A DNA stretch of 64,000 nt, taken from assembly GCA_900323505.1 (NCBI GenBank), contig OOIN01000037.1, positions 434,001-498,000 of the forward strand. Direction: 5' to 3'. The stretch is from Ustilago trichophora. Lineage: Eukaryota > Basidiomycota > Ustilaginomycetes > Ustilaginales > Ustilaginaceae. Below the pieces are notes generated by a model. It did no database searches and had not been told where the DNA came from. It was given only the letters and a program-made list of their open reading frames with translations. Made by a program: the position numbers and the translations under genes. Positions 29,912-44,084 of this stretch are shown here, piece after piece; position 1 is the first letter of the stretch; the number at the start of each line of letters is the position of its first letter.

Positions 29912-29973
29912 AGGACTGTGCTGATGTGCTGCCGGCCAGGATGCCGATTGCTGTATTGGGCTGGCTTCGCCAA

Positions 29974-30192
29974 GAGCCACCTCCTAGAGCCACCCGGGGT
30001 GGCTCTGTTGAGAAGCCAGCTGTGAAGCCACCTGGGGTGGCTTCACAACAGAGCCACTTAGGGAGCCACCCCGGGTGGCTGCGGTCGCGGAGCCAGCCAA
30101 TCGGGGGTGGCTCCAAAGCTGGCCTCGCAACGGAGCCACCCGGGGTGGCTCTAGGAGGTGGCTCCGGGGTGGATTTTTCCTTTTTTTAGGAT
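29974..30192. repeat. GC-rich foldback element, right copy
   Basis: The outer arms 29974-30005 and 30133-30164 are inverted repeats of about 32 bp, differing only at the central CCCGGGG. Inside are nested palindromes such as TGTGAAGCCACC with GGTGGCTTCACA at 30021-30047. The right edge ends GGTGGATTTTTCC followed by TTTTTTTAGGAT, the reverse complement of the outer tail of the element at 9383. The two copies therefore point in opposite directions. No coding capacity. Confidence 0.75.
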
Positions 30193-30386
30193 ATGAATGC
30201 TGAGCTGCAACCGACGACTGCCAAATTTGCGCTCTGCTCATTCGCAGAGTGTAAAGTCGCAGAAGCAGAGGATGAAAGGGGGTATGAGATGTGATTGCAC
30301 AGAACACCATCACATCGAACCAAACGGTAGTAAGAGTATATACAAATGAAGTTGGAGTCACCAAGGATCAAAGCTTTCTTGAGAAA

Positions 30387-30935
30387 CTAGCTCTTGGAAG
30401 TGGAGACGTTTTGAGATAACCAACTCAAGCCTTCGTACAATCCTTCACCACTAGTGGCGCATGAAGGGTGTACGAACCAGCTTCTATCCCTCATCCTATG
30501 GAGGCCCAATTTCTCGGTTACTTCGGCAGGGCTCATTGCGCCTGGTAGATCCTGCTTGTTTGCGAATACGAGCAGTAGGCAATCCCTCATCTCTCGATCT
30601 CCGATGATGCGGTGTAGTTCCTGTCTCGCTTCGTCGATTCGGTCTCTGTCCTGGCTGTCTACTACAAAGACGAGACCTTGGGTCCCCGTGTAGTAGTGTC
30701 TCCACAAGGGTCGAATCTTGTCCTGTCCTCCAACGTCCCATACGTTGAATTTGACGTTTTTGTATTGTACCGTTTCGACGTTGAATCCAACGGTGGGGAT
30801 GGTGGTGACGGATTGGTTGAGTTTGAGCTTGTAGAGGATGGTGGTTTTACCTGCGGCGTCGAGACCGAGCATGAGGATGCGCATCTCTTTGTTGCCGAAA
30901 ATCTTTCCCATTGCTCGGCTTAGTGAGGAACCCAT
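30387..30935 (-). CDS. ARF6: ARF6-type small GTPase
   Basis: A single-exon 182-residue Arf GTPase. The switch and interswitch regions ([47 protein letters not shown]) match the ARF6 class better than ARF1. ARF6 controls plasma-membrane endocytosis, recycling and polarity. Nucleotide-binding motifs are complete: GLDAAGKT (24-31), DVGGQ (67-71), NKQD (126-129) and CATSG near 157. Gly2 in MGSSLSRA fits N-myristoylation. The ATG at 30935 gives an N-terminus longer than animal ARF6 but like that of other fungi. Convergent with the island; the 3' end lies about 195 bases from the foldback element. Confidence 0.95.
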   Translation of the reverse strand: MGSSLSRAMGKIFGNKEMRILMLGLDAAGKTTILYKLKLNQSVTTIPTVGFNVETVQYKNVKFNVWDVGGQDKIRPLWRHYYTGTQGLVFVVDSQDRDRIDEARQELHRIIGDREMRDCLLLVFANKQDLPGAMSPAEVTEKLGLHRMRDRSWFVHPSCATSGEGLYEGLSWLSQNVSTSKS

Positions 30936-32099
30936 TTTGGAAAGCGGTCACGGATGTGTGGTGGAGAAGGCAAGGGAAGAGAACAGAGGGGGGGGGGGAT
31001 TGCGATGGTGGGCGTCGGCCAGCTTTTGGCGGCGGTGCAAAGTAAAGCGCTTGGGTGGAAGCTTTGAAGTGGTTTAGGCGGATGTTGCTGCGCCAGAGAG
31101 GATGTATGCGAAAGGGTATCGGTATCGAACGCTAACAGCTGGCGGTGTGATGGGTATTATATGCGATCCAAACGGTTCAAAGCCTAGATAACGGTGCTGC
31201 GGGTTAAGAAGCGATTGTACGAGTGTGGGGTTTATGTTTGCTACTGTGATAGAGCCTTTTCGCTGCTAGCTGGTTATTGCGAAGAGGGAGGACGATCGTA
31301 AAGACGGACTAGAGTCGGAAATCAGAGTGGAGAAAGGATGCGATCTTGTATCCGCAAAGGCGTAGATGATGGAGAGAAGTATAGATACGTGATGAGTTGG
31401 TTGATTAATGGACGTTTGGGCGGGGCGTGCGTGAGTCTGTGTTTTTGGAGAGAGAGAGAGAGAGAGAGAGAGACGCAGAGCAGCACACACGCGACGAGAG
31501 CGGTGTGTGTGTGCGTGCGTGCGTGTGTGTGTTAGAGAGAGAGAAACGAGTGAGCGAGCGAAAAGGGGCGGGCGTATGTGAACTGAGACATTCCATTTCA
31601 AAAGAGAGAGAGAGGAGACAGAGAGAGATGACTGCTCTGTTTCCCCAAGCGAGCCTCGACAGCGCGTTGTTGGCTGTTTTAGGCGAGAGAGCCGGCCAGC
31701 GTGGCTGTCTGGTTGGCCGCAATTTGAGAATAAAAAATCGAGAAATTGATGCAGAAAATAAATCCAGAAAATCGCGATATAATCCATACCTGCCTTCTCT
31801 CACTTGTACCCAAGCTTGTTCAGACACATGATGAACACAAGCTCAAGTTCAGGGTTGGTGGCTCCTATCCGGTCAACCAGTCTTACAAAAATAACGTAGA
31901 AGTTTGGGTTGCGAGTTGAGAGCAAAACGAAAAGAGAAAGTACAGCATATAGAATTGATCCGGAACGAGAAAAAGACAATAGAGAGAGGTATATGCGACG
32001 GTCGGCAACGACGAGCAGCTAGCAATGTCGACACAGCTTGTTGAGAAGCCAAGTGTTTCTTTTTTTTTGGTGGTACAAGAGCCGATATCATCGTCTCCT
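30936..32099. other. ARF6 promoter region with microsatellites
   Basis: About 1.2 kb without a gene. It includes a run of 10 or more G at 30987, a long (GA)n near 31448-31472, a GT/GC-rich alternation (TGTGTGTGTGCGTGCGTGCG) near 31503-31531, and more GA repeats at 31540 and 31600. The ORFs across these repeats are simple-sequence artefacts. The 3' end of the sulfhydrylase transcript probably lies near 32000-32099. Confidence 0.6.
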
Positions 32100-34860
<2,761 letters not shown>

Positions 34861-35938
34861 ATGACGGATCCACTCGACCTTTCACTCGACCTGTTGCGTC
34901 GTTTGCCGCCATCCAAGGTAGAACAGAACCTCGAGTCAATCGTCAAGCTCATCCCTTCCTATGCCGACGACCTTTACTCGTCCGTCGACCAGCCGCTCAA
35001 AGTCAAGCTCGACGAATCAAAGCAAGGTGCAGGACGCGAGTTTCTCTGCTGCGACTACAACAAGGATGGTGACAGCTGGAGGTCGTGGATCTCGGACACG
35101 TACCACCCTCCGATCACCCCGGACGCAGACGACACGGCAGATGGCGAACCAGGCACACGGCCCAGTGCGCCATTGAGGTCGCTCGAGCTCAAGGCCAACG
35201 ATGCTTTCGAGACATATGCAAAGCTGTACTATGATAATGCGCTCTCGAGCGTCTATCTCTGGGATCTGGAGAGCGAACCGAGCTCGCTGCCAGGTGCAAC
35301 GGTGGGTGGCACTCATGCTCCGTCCACTTTTGCCGGTGTGGTTCTGCTCAAGAAGTGTAAGTTGTAACCAGCTACTCGCTGAACAGAAGAACAAGCTCGT
35401 GCTTACGACACAGCATACTGATGTCTTCATCTGGTCTTATCATCCCATCCTTGTGCATTTGACAGCCATCGGCCAAGACAGCGGCAACGGCATCTCTGGC
35501 GCCTGGGACTCGATCCACGTCTTTGAAGCAACAGAACGAGCCAGTGGCGGCTCCAAGTCCTCTTCCACCGGCACCGGTGCCAGTGCCAGCTACAAGCTCA
35601 CCTCGACCGTCATGCTCAACCTCATCCGTCGCGACGAGGGCACCGAAGAGCCCACCGACCTCAAACCCTCCTCCACCAAAGTCGGCACCGTTGAGATCGC
35701 AGGCAGTCTCACACGTCAATCGGAAGCCGACTATGCACTTCCAGACTTTGTCTCGCACGTCTCCAACGTTGGACGCATGATCGAGGATATGGAGGCCAAG
35801 ATGCGCAACCAGCTGCAAGAGGTGTACTTTGGCAAGACCAGAGATGTTGTCGGCAATCTCAGAAGCACGCAGAGCTTGGAGAAGGAGAGGAGGGCGAGGG
35901 ATCTGCAGAAGGAGCTGATGGGTTTGTGGAAGAAGTGA
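34861..35938 (+). CDS. CAP2: F-actin capping protein beta subunit, one intron
   Basis: This subunit forms a heterodimer with capping protein alpha and blocks the barbed ends of actin filaments, mainly in cortical actin patches. The predicted protein has 322 residues. It starts at ATG 34861 (MTDPLDLSLDLLRRLPPS) and shows LIPSYADDLYSSVDQPLKVK, CDYNKDGDSWRSW and SSVYLWDLE. Exon 1 ends at 35356 (donor GTAAGT) and exon 2 begins at 35466 after GACAG; the join gives LLKKSIGQDSGNGISGAWDSIHV. The C-terminal helix region, ISH-like VSNVGRMIEDMEAKMRNQLQEVYFGKT, is conserved. Two insertions make it longer than the animal protein: a D/G/P-rich loop near residue 85 and a Ser/Thr/Gly loop near 195. Confidence 0.95.
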
Positions 35939-36668
35939 GCTCTCACAGTGTAGAAGAAGCTCTGTTAGTTTGCAATGCACTAAAGTCCAGTACTGCAGCG
36001 ATTGGTTTGGAGTAGCATCTGTTTTCGTTACAGCGGCCGTCTCAGCGACAAAATTCGCCCATTCATAGTCGCTCGCCTTTAACCATCTGACTACACGTAG
36101 CAAGCTGTAGCTTCTAGCAGAAGCTTTGAAGCCTAAACGGACTATGTTGCGTCGTGGGTTGGCAGCGAGCTAAGCTGTCTCAAAAGCCCCCTATCCAGCC
36201 GTGACCTAACAACCCACTTTTTTTTTCGGCGGCCCCTGCGCGCTTGGCTGCAGAGAAATGCAGGGTTCTTTTAGCTGAGAAGGCAAAAAGGAAAAAAGCT
36301 GAGCTCCACTCCTGCACCGCCTCTCTCTAGGCTGCTCAATTGCGCGTTCAGCTTCCCCGCACCATCTGAGAACTCAGCTGCGGACATTTAACAAGGCTTT
36401 GAGCTTCCACCATTGCAGCACTGCTCTTCACCAAACAAACTCTGAACAACAAGGCTGCGCAGCTGTATCGAAAGCGGTTTGCATCGTGCTTGAACTTCGA
36501 TGGCGTAGAGCTCAAAACCAGCGTCCGGTAGCAGGCCAGTTCCGACTTTTGGCCACCGGCTTCTCTCAGACTTCATCTAAAGCGGCCTTACATTCTCAGC
36601 CCATTCGAGCACAGACAACACCTTTCAAGAACAGCCCTATTTCAGCACCGAAGAAAGGCTGACCGGCC
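35939..36668. other. Intergenic region, no gene seen
   Basis: 730 bases between the capping-protein stop and the next plus-strand gene. There is a T9 run near 36219 and otherwise mixed sequence with no supportable ORF, RNA gene or repeat. Confidence 0.5.
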
Positions 36669-38024
36669 ATGGTCCATCCACTCGTAATCACAGCAGCTGC
36701 AACGGCCGGCATTGGTGCAGCAGTAGCCTTCGAGGTAACCATCTTTCGCCCGTGGCGCGACGAAAACTGGCCGCACGGGTTTGGCCAAGGCGTACGCAGC
36801 GAGTTCCTGAAGCTCCGCCGCGAGGTGGAACAGGCAGTCAACGAGATTCAAGATGATTTCCGGACACTTCGAGACGGCCGTCGACGATCGAGGACCGGCC
36901 ATCGCAGGCTGAGCGATGATGAATTGGACGACTTTCGAAGAGGCGTCGGCGAGGAGGCGAGCAGGGAGAGCGCCCAGCACGAGTTCGAGATGCACGAACG
37001 CCAAGCTTCGGCCTATCGCGATAGGCTGAGGGCTAGTATGAGCGAGAGTATGGCAAGTGGGTCTGATGCGCAAGATCACGGTCGAGGGCTGAGGAGAAGA
37101 AGACCTACGGGTCCAAGCAATGATGCCGACGGACAGCAGAGGGAAGCGAACAGCTTCTCTGTGCCAGTGATCGATTTGCGAAGGCCCACTTCGCCAGAGT
37201 TGCCGCATCATGCTCTGGGAGACGCCTCACCAAGTGTGGTAGATGCCGCTTCTTTACCCCCCGATTCGCGGTTCAACTCGGTCAGGAGTGTGGGCAAGCC
37301 CCAGCCTTTGGAGTCTTCGCGAAACGCTACTTCGAAGGGTGACAGCGAGACTGATGCCGCCAAAAACATACTTATTGGACTCGAGTTTGGTCAGCAAGAA
37401 GAAGCTCCAGCATCCGTATCAGCCTCTTCGGCTCAGCAGGTAGACACGGCCAACGTGAACGACCCTTTTGCCACCATCGTCGACGACACAGCTTCGTCCT
37501 GGCACGCCGTGTTTAGCGACCGCGCTACTGAAAATGCCAACAACATTGAAGTCGCAGACTCACTTCATCTTTCGTCTTCTTCACCCGGAGAACTGACCGA
37601 TGAAGGCCACGTAGTACTCGATACGGCCGGCCTTTCACAAACCCTCTCAGACCAGCAGCACTCGTTCCACGACCTCGAAATCGACGCACACGACAACGCC
37701 GCCTCGAATGCTCCCGACTCGCCCTATCGCTCCAACCGAGCGCTTCATCCGCCTAGCCAGACTGCTCCGTCGACAGGATCCAGATCCGGCCGCAGCGAGC
37801 CAGACTTTGAGGTACTCAGCGACACGGCTGATTCAGAGAGCAGGTGGAGCCATTTGCATGCCCCACCGAGCCCGACGATCTCGAGTGGAAGTGAGCCGGT
37901 GGATGTGGGAGAAGCAAGAGGGATCGATGTATTCTCCGTTACCAGTGATGGCGAGGATAGCTGGGCCGAGGTGAGCGAAGCTAGTTCTGAGGGTGAGGGG
38001 AGGGTGAGCTCTGTTCGGGTCTAG
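36669..38024 (+). CDS. N-terminally membrane-anchored acidic protein of unknown function
   Basis: 451 residues, single exon, with the ATG at 36669 in good context (GGCCATGG). A hydrophobic N-terminus (about residues 4-24, LVITAAATAGIGAAVAFEV) could be a signal anchor or tail into an organelle membrane. A charged helical segment follows (about 35-130: EFLKLRREVEQAVNEIQDDFR, basic RRRSRTGHRR). The remaining 300 residues are acidic, Ser/Asp-rich and probably disordered. Three short motifs of the W/F-x-x-V/L type in acidic or serine context stand out: SSWHAVFSD near residue 277, DFEVLSD near 380 and DSWAEVSE near 435. These look like Atg8-interacting motifs. A membrane anchor with a disordered tail and such motifs resembles selective-autophagy receptors, but this is inference and I do not recognise the family. 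Confidence 0.6.
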   Translation: MVHPLVITAAATAGIGAAVAFEVTIFRPWRDENWPHGFGQGVRSEFLKLRREVEQAVNEIQDDFRTLRDGRRRSRTGHRRLSDDELDDFRRGVGEEASRESAQHEFEMHERQASAYRDRLRASMSESMASGSDAQDHGRGLRRRRPTGPSNDADGQQREANSFSVPVIDLRRPTSPELPHHALGDASPSVVDAASLPPDSRFNSVRSVGKPQPLESSRNATSKGDSETDAAKNILIGLEFGQQEEAPASVSASSAQQVDTANVNDPFATIVDDTASSWHAVFSDRATENANNIEVADSLHLSSSSPGELTDEGHVVLDTAGLSQTLSDQQHSFHDLEIDAHDNAASNAPDSPYRSNRALHPPSQTAPSTGSRSGRSEPDFEVLSDTADSESRWSHLHAPPSPTISSGSEPVDVGEARGIDVFSVTSDGEDSWAEVSEASSEGEGRVSSVRV

Positions 38025-39942
38025 TTTCTCTTGCATTTCTTGTCTCGAGTCTATCTTTTGCATAGCATCTTGTTCTGATTCCGTTATCGGTCTGTCGACC
38101 TCTCATATGCCATACACGGATCTCTTGTGATGCGGCCAGTGGCGCCGTTGTGTGTTCTGTTGCCCAGGTTGATGCCCGAAGGAGCCAATTGTAGATCTGA
38201 TCGGGATGAAGCATAGCATTTGAATCCGATCTGAAAGCATGTCTAAAAAGTTGCGGCTAAGGAAAAGCGGCGAAAGAGAACGCCGCCGACGTGACGCTGA
38301 CGTTTCGCTTGCGGCCTCAGCTTGTTCACCCTTACGCGCCACTTTCTGTTCATCCAAAGCTTAGCGAGACAGCGTTACTAATTTCCCCATCCACCTTTGT
38401 TGGCTTGCGAGTGCCACCTTCCTCAACTTGTCCCCGCGTTTGCAAGGATTTGCAAAAGAAGAGAAAGAGCGTACTGTATATCGATGGGGCGGGGATTGGG
38501 TTTCGGAAGGAGGATAGAGGTGGGGGAAAGGGGAATAATTAGGGTTTGCACGATCGGGCAAGCGAGAAATCAATTCTTCAGCGGGAAATTTTGGTCGCTG
38601 TGCTATATCGATCAGGGAATGCTGCGCTAGCTGTCCGCCCGTTCCTCTAAACGTGTTCGCTCATTCTTTGTGGTTTCAAAGCCGAGTGTAGAGATGGTCC
38701 CAGCGCCGAATGAGGGAGAAAAGCTGTATTTGGCACTCTCACCGTCTCTTTGCGCCATCCATCACTGAACAGACTAGGGTGGATACGCTGTCATTAGTTT
38801 GAATCACCTTAAGGAGGCAATCGTCAGGTGTTTTGCGGAGATTTGCAGCCCCGCATGCTGTGGGTGCAACGCACATCGGCGGCTACAGTAGCAGAAAGAG
38901 TGTTGCTCTTTCTCGATGTAAAACGGCCAATTCCGGAGAGAGAAGAAGGCGCGAACGTGCTGAGAAGTGAGCGGACCGAATCGCCTCCGTGCTCCGTTCT
39001 GTACAAGTGTAGAATCGATTAAGGCGGCGCAGCGGCGGCGAAAAGGACCAGACAGCACGTTCGAATTTGCCAAATACGGCGAGCGAGATTTGGCGCCACG
39101 CGTTTGTGAGCACAGACGAGAAGAAGGACCCGATCTGAAACTTGGATCTTTGACTTTTTCCTACAGTACTGTGCTGGATTCTATGCAGCAGTCGATGTAG
39201 TACGGCAAGCTCTTCGACCTCATTTGACACAAGGATGCTGGCGTCGATGATAGGCTGTGATGCTTTCAAGTGGTTGTGATTGTGATTGGATGGTGTGAGC
39301 GAGCGCGATGCGGAGGATCTGACCGGCAACATGTCAAACAGGCGAGAGACACACTCGAGAGCCATTAAGTGGCAGCTGTTGGACACGGGCCACAGGCGCC
39401 ACTCTTTTGGTCGAACAACAGAGTTCCAAAATTCCAAAAAATTCCAAAAATTCAAAAAAAGACACCATCACACATCCTCGGCTGAATCGCCAAACGGCAC
39501 TTGGGCAGTGTCGCTGGTGTGGACTCGCCTTCCGAAAGCGTTGTGCGGCGATTCGAATTTGGCCAAATGCAACACACACACACACGCACACAATCAACAC
39601 GCACACTGCTCAGAAGAAGTAGCAGCGGCTGGAACACAAGTCGCCTCTTGATCTGGACCCAAAGCCTAGCTCTCTGGCTCTAGTTCGTGTGCGCGCGTGT
39701 GTGTGCGCATCCCGCTCTGGCCACCTCTTGCTCTTGCTCCCAAGAAGAGAGAAAGAGAGAGAGAGAGAGCCATCACAACGCATCGGAAATCACACTTCGC
39801 AGCACAGTCCAGCATTGCCACTCTCTCCTCTTGATCCACGAAAAGCAATATATCCAATACTCATTCTTCCAATCATCTTTCTCTTCTCTTCCCACACCAT
39901 ACCCCCTCCCCTTCGTCGAGATTGGATTCGTATCGTACCAGG
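38025..39942. other. Long intergenic region upstream of UGP1
   Basis: About 1.9 kb without a supported gene. It includes tandem TTCCAAAA-type repeats near 39423-39455, a CA-rich repeat near 39570-39600, a GTGTGCGCGCGTGTGTGTGCGC stretch near 39690 and (GA)n near 39748-39768. The CT-rich 39850-39940 is probably the UGP1 leader. Confidence 0.5.
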
Positions 39943-42232
39943 ATGTCGTCAAACGCTACCCTCTCTACGCCTAACAATGGCGCCCAGATCAAGGCTTCCC
40001 GCACTCGTGGTGCCTCCCACATCGTAAGTTGCACCATTCCTTTCTCGAGCAAAACAACCCACGAGACGATTGTCGGCGCTTCCGGTCAGCTACTTAGTGG
40101 AAAAGCGATGTGGTTTGGAATAATACTGCCGAGCGAAGTACACTGAGTTGCAAAGGCCTGCATTGGGTGTCGGTTTCCTCATGAAGGAGCAATCGGATGC
40201 CATCCGGCGGTGTACGCTCAGCGACGCTGTACAGAGCATAGACTGCTGCTTTTCTATCACCTATCACGAGCATGTTTGCTAACTTTTCGCCTCTTTCTTG
40301 CCCTTTTTTCTTGCGGCTGGCCCGCTTTGCCGCCAAATAGGACTTCAAGTCGGCCACCACCGGTGTAGCTGCCAAGGCTATGCGCAACGAGCTCAACGCT
40401 CTTGTTTCCGGCATCGATGACCCTGCCGTCCGCAAGGTACGTAATTTTGGCTCCTTTATTCGAAAATCTCTGGGCCCGCCGATCTCTCTTCGCCTCGAGG
40501 CGCTGCAGCTGCAAGCTCCAGCCTGATTGCGAGCATAGTTTCTTCCCATTCTGGCGCTTTTCGTCAAGATAGCTTGCTTCTGGCGGGCCCCTGTTGTCTA
40601 GCGATTGCCCTCCAAACGGTGGACGGCGACGATTAGATTGGCGCATGGGCGGCTTAGGAATGAGCTTGCTGTGGACAAATGCTTCTGATTACTGACACTC
40701 GCCTCTTTTGCTTTTCTCCCTCCCTCACAGGCTTTTGATGCCGAGATGTCCAACTTCTTCAACCTCTTCAACCGATACCTTGCCGAGAAGGCCAAGGGCG
40801 AGAAGCTGTAAGTATCCACTCAGTGCAACAGACGCCAAACAAGCTTTTACAGGCATATCTGGCGCGTGTGCAGCGAAAGCACCATCATTTGCGAGCTAGC
40901 ATTGACCCATTCCTGCTGTCTTTGCCTTCGCTCACTTCTCTGCCTCGCTCAAACAGTGTCTGGGACAAGATCCAGCCCCCATCCCCCGAGCAGATCACCC
41001 CCTACGCCGAGCTCCGCAAGGCCACCGACCCTTCGATCCTCAACAAGCTTGCTGTCCTCAAGCTCAACGGTGGTCTCGGTACCACCATGGGTTGCACTGG
41101 TCCCAAGTCCGTTATCGAGGTTCGTGAGGGCATGACCTTCCTCGACCTTTCCGTCCGACAGATTGAGCACCTCAACAGCTCGCACAACGTCAACGTTCCC
41201 TTCATCCTCATGAACTCGTTCAACACGGACGACGACACTGCCCGTGTCATCCAGAAGTACGCCAACCACAACGTCGAGATCCTCACTTTCAACCAGTCGC
41301 GATACCCCCGTGTCAACAAGGAGTCGCTCCTCCCCTGCCCTCGCTCTGCCACCGACAACAAGAACCTCTGGTACCCTCCCGGTCACGGTGACTTGTTCGA
41401 TGCCATGAACAACTCTGGTCTCCTCGACCGCTTGATTGCCGCCGGCAAGGAGTACCTCTTCGTCTCCAACGTTGACAACCTCGGTGCCGACGTTGACCTC
41501 AACATCTACCAGCACATGATTGACACCCAGGCCGAGTTCATCTCCGAGGTCACTGACAAGACCAAGGCTGATGTAAAGGGTGGTACACTCATCGACTACG
41601 AGGGCACCATTCGTCTTCTCGAGATTGCCCAGGTTCCCTCGGAGCACGTAGAGGACTTCAAGTCGGTCAAGAAGTTCAAGATCTTCAACACCAACAACCT
41701 TTGGCTCAACCTGCGCGCTGTCAAGCGTGTTCTTGACAACGAGGAGCTCGACTTGGAGATCATTGTCAACAACAAGGCTCTCGAGAGCGGCGAGGCCGTT
41801 ATCCAGCTCGAGACTGCCGTTGGTGCTGCCATCAAGCACTTCCGCGGTGCCAAGGGTGTCAATGTGCCCCGTTCGCGCTTCTTGCCCGTCAAGAGCTGCT
41901 CCGACTTGCTCCTCATCACTTCGGACCTTTACTCGCTCGAGCACGGCAAGCTCGTTATGAACCCTGGCCGCATGTTCTCCCAAACCCCCGTCGTAAAGCT
42001 TGGAGACACATTTAAGAAGGTCGCTCAGTTCCAGAAGCGCTTCAAGAGCATCCCCGAAATGATCGAGTTGGACCACTTGACAGTTCAGGGTGACGTCGTT
42101 TTCGGTAGGAACATCACTCTCAGAGGTACCGTTATCATTGTTGCCAACGAGGGCAACAAGATCGAGATCCCCGAGGGCAGTGTGTTGGAGAACAAGTTGA
42201 TTTCGGGTAACTTGGCTATCATTGACCACTAG
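39943..42232 (+). CDS. UGP1: UTP-glucose-1-phosphate uridylyltransferase, three introns
   Basis: This enzyme makes UDP-glucose for glycogen, cell-wall glucan and glycolipids in the cytosol. The predicted product is 509 residues, the normal length. Exons: 39943-40023, 40341-40436, 40731-40807 and 40957-42232. All introns are GT-AG (GTAAGT, GTACGT, GTAAGT; acceptors ATAG, ACAG, ACAG) and all joins keep frame. The nucleotide-binding loop [16 protein letters not shown] lies soon after exon 4 begins. Further family blocks are [40 protein letters not shown] and the C-terminal beta-helix repeat region [25 protein letters not shown]. Compact 5' exons carrying the first 85 residues suggest conserved intron-mediated expression; this is inference. 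The 426-codon antisense frame is a shadow. Confidence 0.96.
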
Positions 42233-42570
42233 ATGCGAGACCTTACATAATGAGTTTAGCAGAAGAGATCTTTCTCAGGACGTTTGTAGGTTTTCTTCCT
42301 TTTGCAATTTGGTACAGCGCTTTTTTTTTTTTGAAACTCATTCAAGTGCGTCTATGCGTGTGGTGTTTGTGTGTTGTGGCTTGCGACAAGAAAGGTGAGC
42401 CGAGAAAAGGGATTTCGAGAGACGCAGAGTCGGGTTTAGGTTCGGAAGTGTCTTGAGAGACACTTGTCAGCACACACATGACTTTTGCATGCTTTGCAGC
42501 GCCTCTCACCGCGCACCACACTTTTGCCTTGGTCGTGTATTTTTACAGATCTTGTAATACGTAGCAATTC
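42233..42570. other. Convergent 3' region
   Basis: About 340 bases between the UGP1 stop and the stop of the minus-strand RRM gene. T-rich (T11 near 42322) with no ORF of note; probably both 3' untranslated regions. Confidence 0.5.
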
Positions 42571-43498
42571 TTAAAGTACAACGAGATCCAACGAGTAAGT
42601 AGGATCGATCTGAACGCCTGCCAGTGCGTTTTTTGCCGCCTCTGCATTCTCCCTTGTATCAAAGCGGATGGAGGCGGACCAAGATGTGCTGTCATTATCT
42701 TCCGCAGTGGATGCTTGCTTTGTTGGGTGAGATTCTGTGGTGGTCAAGTAACCTGATTGGCGGGAGAATAGGGCCGAGATGACCTCTGGTTCGATGCTGC
42801 TAGGGATATTTGTGGCTTTAATTATCACTCCTGTCGATGTTGCTTCTTCGTCTTCGGCTTTTGGTTCAATCTTTGCTCGTTTCAGCCTTGAGGCTCCTCC
42901 TTCCGCATCTGCCGCGCCTTGGTCGTCGGAATCTGCTTCTGCTTCATCGCCAGACTGAGAAGCGAGCAATAGTGAACGCTTCTCGCCCCTTCGACTAACC
43001 GTAGTTTTACTCTCTTCCAATTGCATCTCCAACACTGCCTCCTCTCCCAACTCTCTTCGCAAGAGCGCTTTGGACTTGGATCCTGTAGAATACTCGATAT
43101 GCAACGGCTTGCCGTAGAAGGAGAAGTTGGTTAAACCACGCTTGGCAGCAGAAGAAAAGGTGGCATTCTCAAAGACGATGAACGCCTGTCCGCGCATAGA
43201 GGGAGCTCGGGTCGAGACTACGTCCAGGACTCGACCATAGGTGCTGAACAGGCTGTGAAGCTGGCGTCTAAGTTCTGCACGAGCAACATCATGATCGAAC
43301 AAAGATAGCGAGGGAGTAATAATGAGGGTCAGTCATACGAGGCAGTTGCGAGCAAGGGAATGGGACGAAAAAAAAGCAAGGGGAGGGATGCTTACCTGGC
43401 TTCTTCACTTTCCCCTCGATGTTCTTGACGTATAGCGTGGGTGATGGGGCCGCAGTAGACCCGGAGCCAGAGCCATTCGATGTTGATGCGGTCGCCAT
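42571..43498 (-). CDS. U1A/U2B''-type spliceosomal RRM protein, one intron
   Basis: The predicted 268-residue protein would bind U1 or U2 snRNA stem-loops in the nucleus. Exon 1 (43396-43498) begins MATASTSNGSGSG and contains TLYVKNIEGKVKK. Exon 2 (42571-43274) begins LRRQLHSLFSTYGRVLDVVS. The 121-nt intron uses GTAAGC and GCAG, and the join gives KVKKPELRRQLHSLF. RRM1 has the family-specific SMRGQAFIVFENATFSSAAKRGL and FYGKPLHIEYS. A charged linker follows, with a C-terminal second RRM from about residue 180 (GVIIKATNIPSSIEPEVISALFS). The second RRM lacks strong RNP aromatics, as in many U1A/U2B'' proteins. Choosing between U1A and U2B'' is not possible by eye. Confidence 0.9.
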
Positions 43499-44084
43499 GT
43501 TTGCTTGCCTGTTACAATGCCGAGGAATAGGCAAAGGATTTTGCAGGTGGAGAAACGTGCGACCAAACTTGGGAGAATCGAGGCCGTTATGCAGATTTGT
43601 GATTCGATATCAAGTGTAGCGGGATGCAAGACTTGATGAAGAAGCGGCTCCGAAGTGACGTGAATGAAGTGCTTTGATCGCAGCAGCCAAGATCGTGTGA
43701 GAGTCAAGGCAAGAGCAAAGTATGTCGAGGAGAAGGGGTTTGAGGGTCGAAATGAGTGTTTGGCAGACACCTTCTTGACGTGCATTTTTCGGAAATCGGC
43801 ATTTCGGCGTTGTTATTTTCAACTTTGGAAATGAGGTCTAACACATTCGTGGAAAATCTGTTAGGAGTGCTCTTCCGCGGGCTGTCTCCGCTGATTGCAC
43901 CTCTCACTCGATCTGAATGCAGTCTTCAAGCATCTTACGATGTGAGCACTCTTTTCACATTGCAAACAGCGTATGCTATCAAGGTATACAGACAAGAGGA
44001 TGGGAACGAGATCAATAACAATAAAGATAAGGATATGACCCTGACAAGGGATGGTTTACATGCTTCTACTTCCGCGGTCTCTGT
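43499..44084. other. Intergenic region between two minus-strand genes
   Basis: About 590 bases holding the RRM gene promoter and the dioxygenase 3' end. Short frames on both strands have no recognisable features. No RNA gene or repeat seen. Confidence 0.5.

Noticed and set aside
31440..31620. Coding ORFs over (GA)n/(GT)n repeats upstream of ARF6
   Set aside because: The translated peptides are pure Arg-Glu or Cys-Val repeats from simple sequence.
40949..42229. 426-codon minus-strand ORF
   Set aside because: It is antisense to UGP1 exon 4, with acidic Val/Leu-rich composition and no family features.
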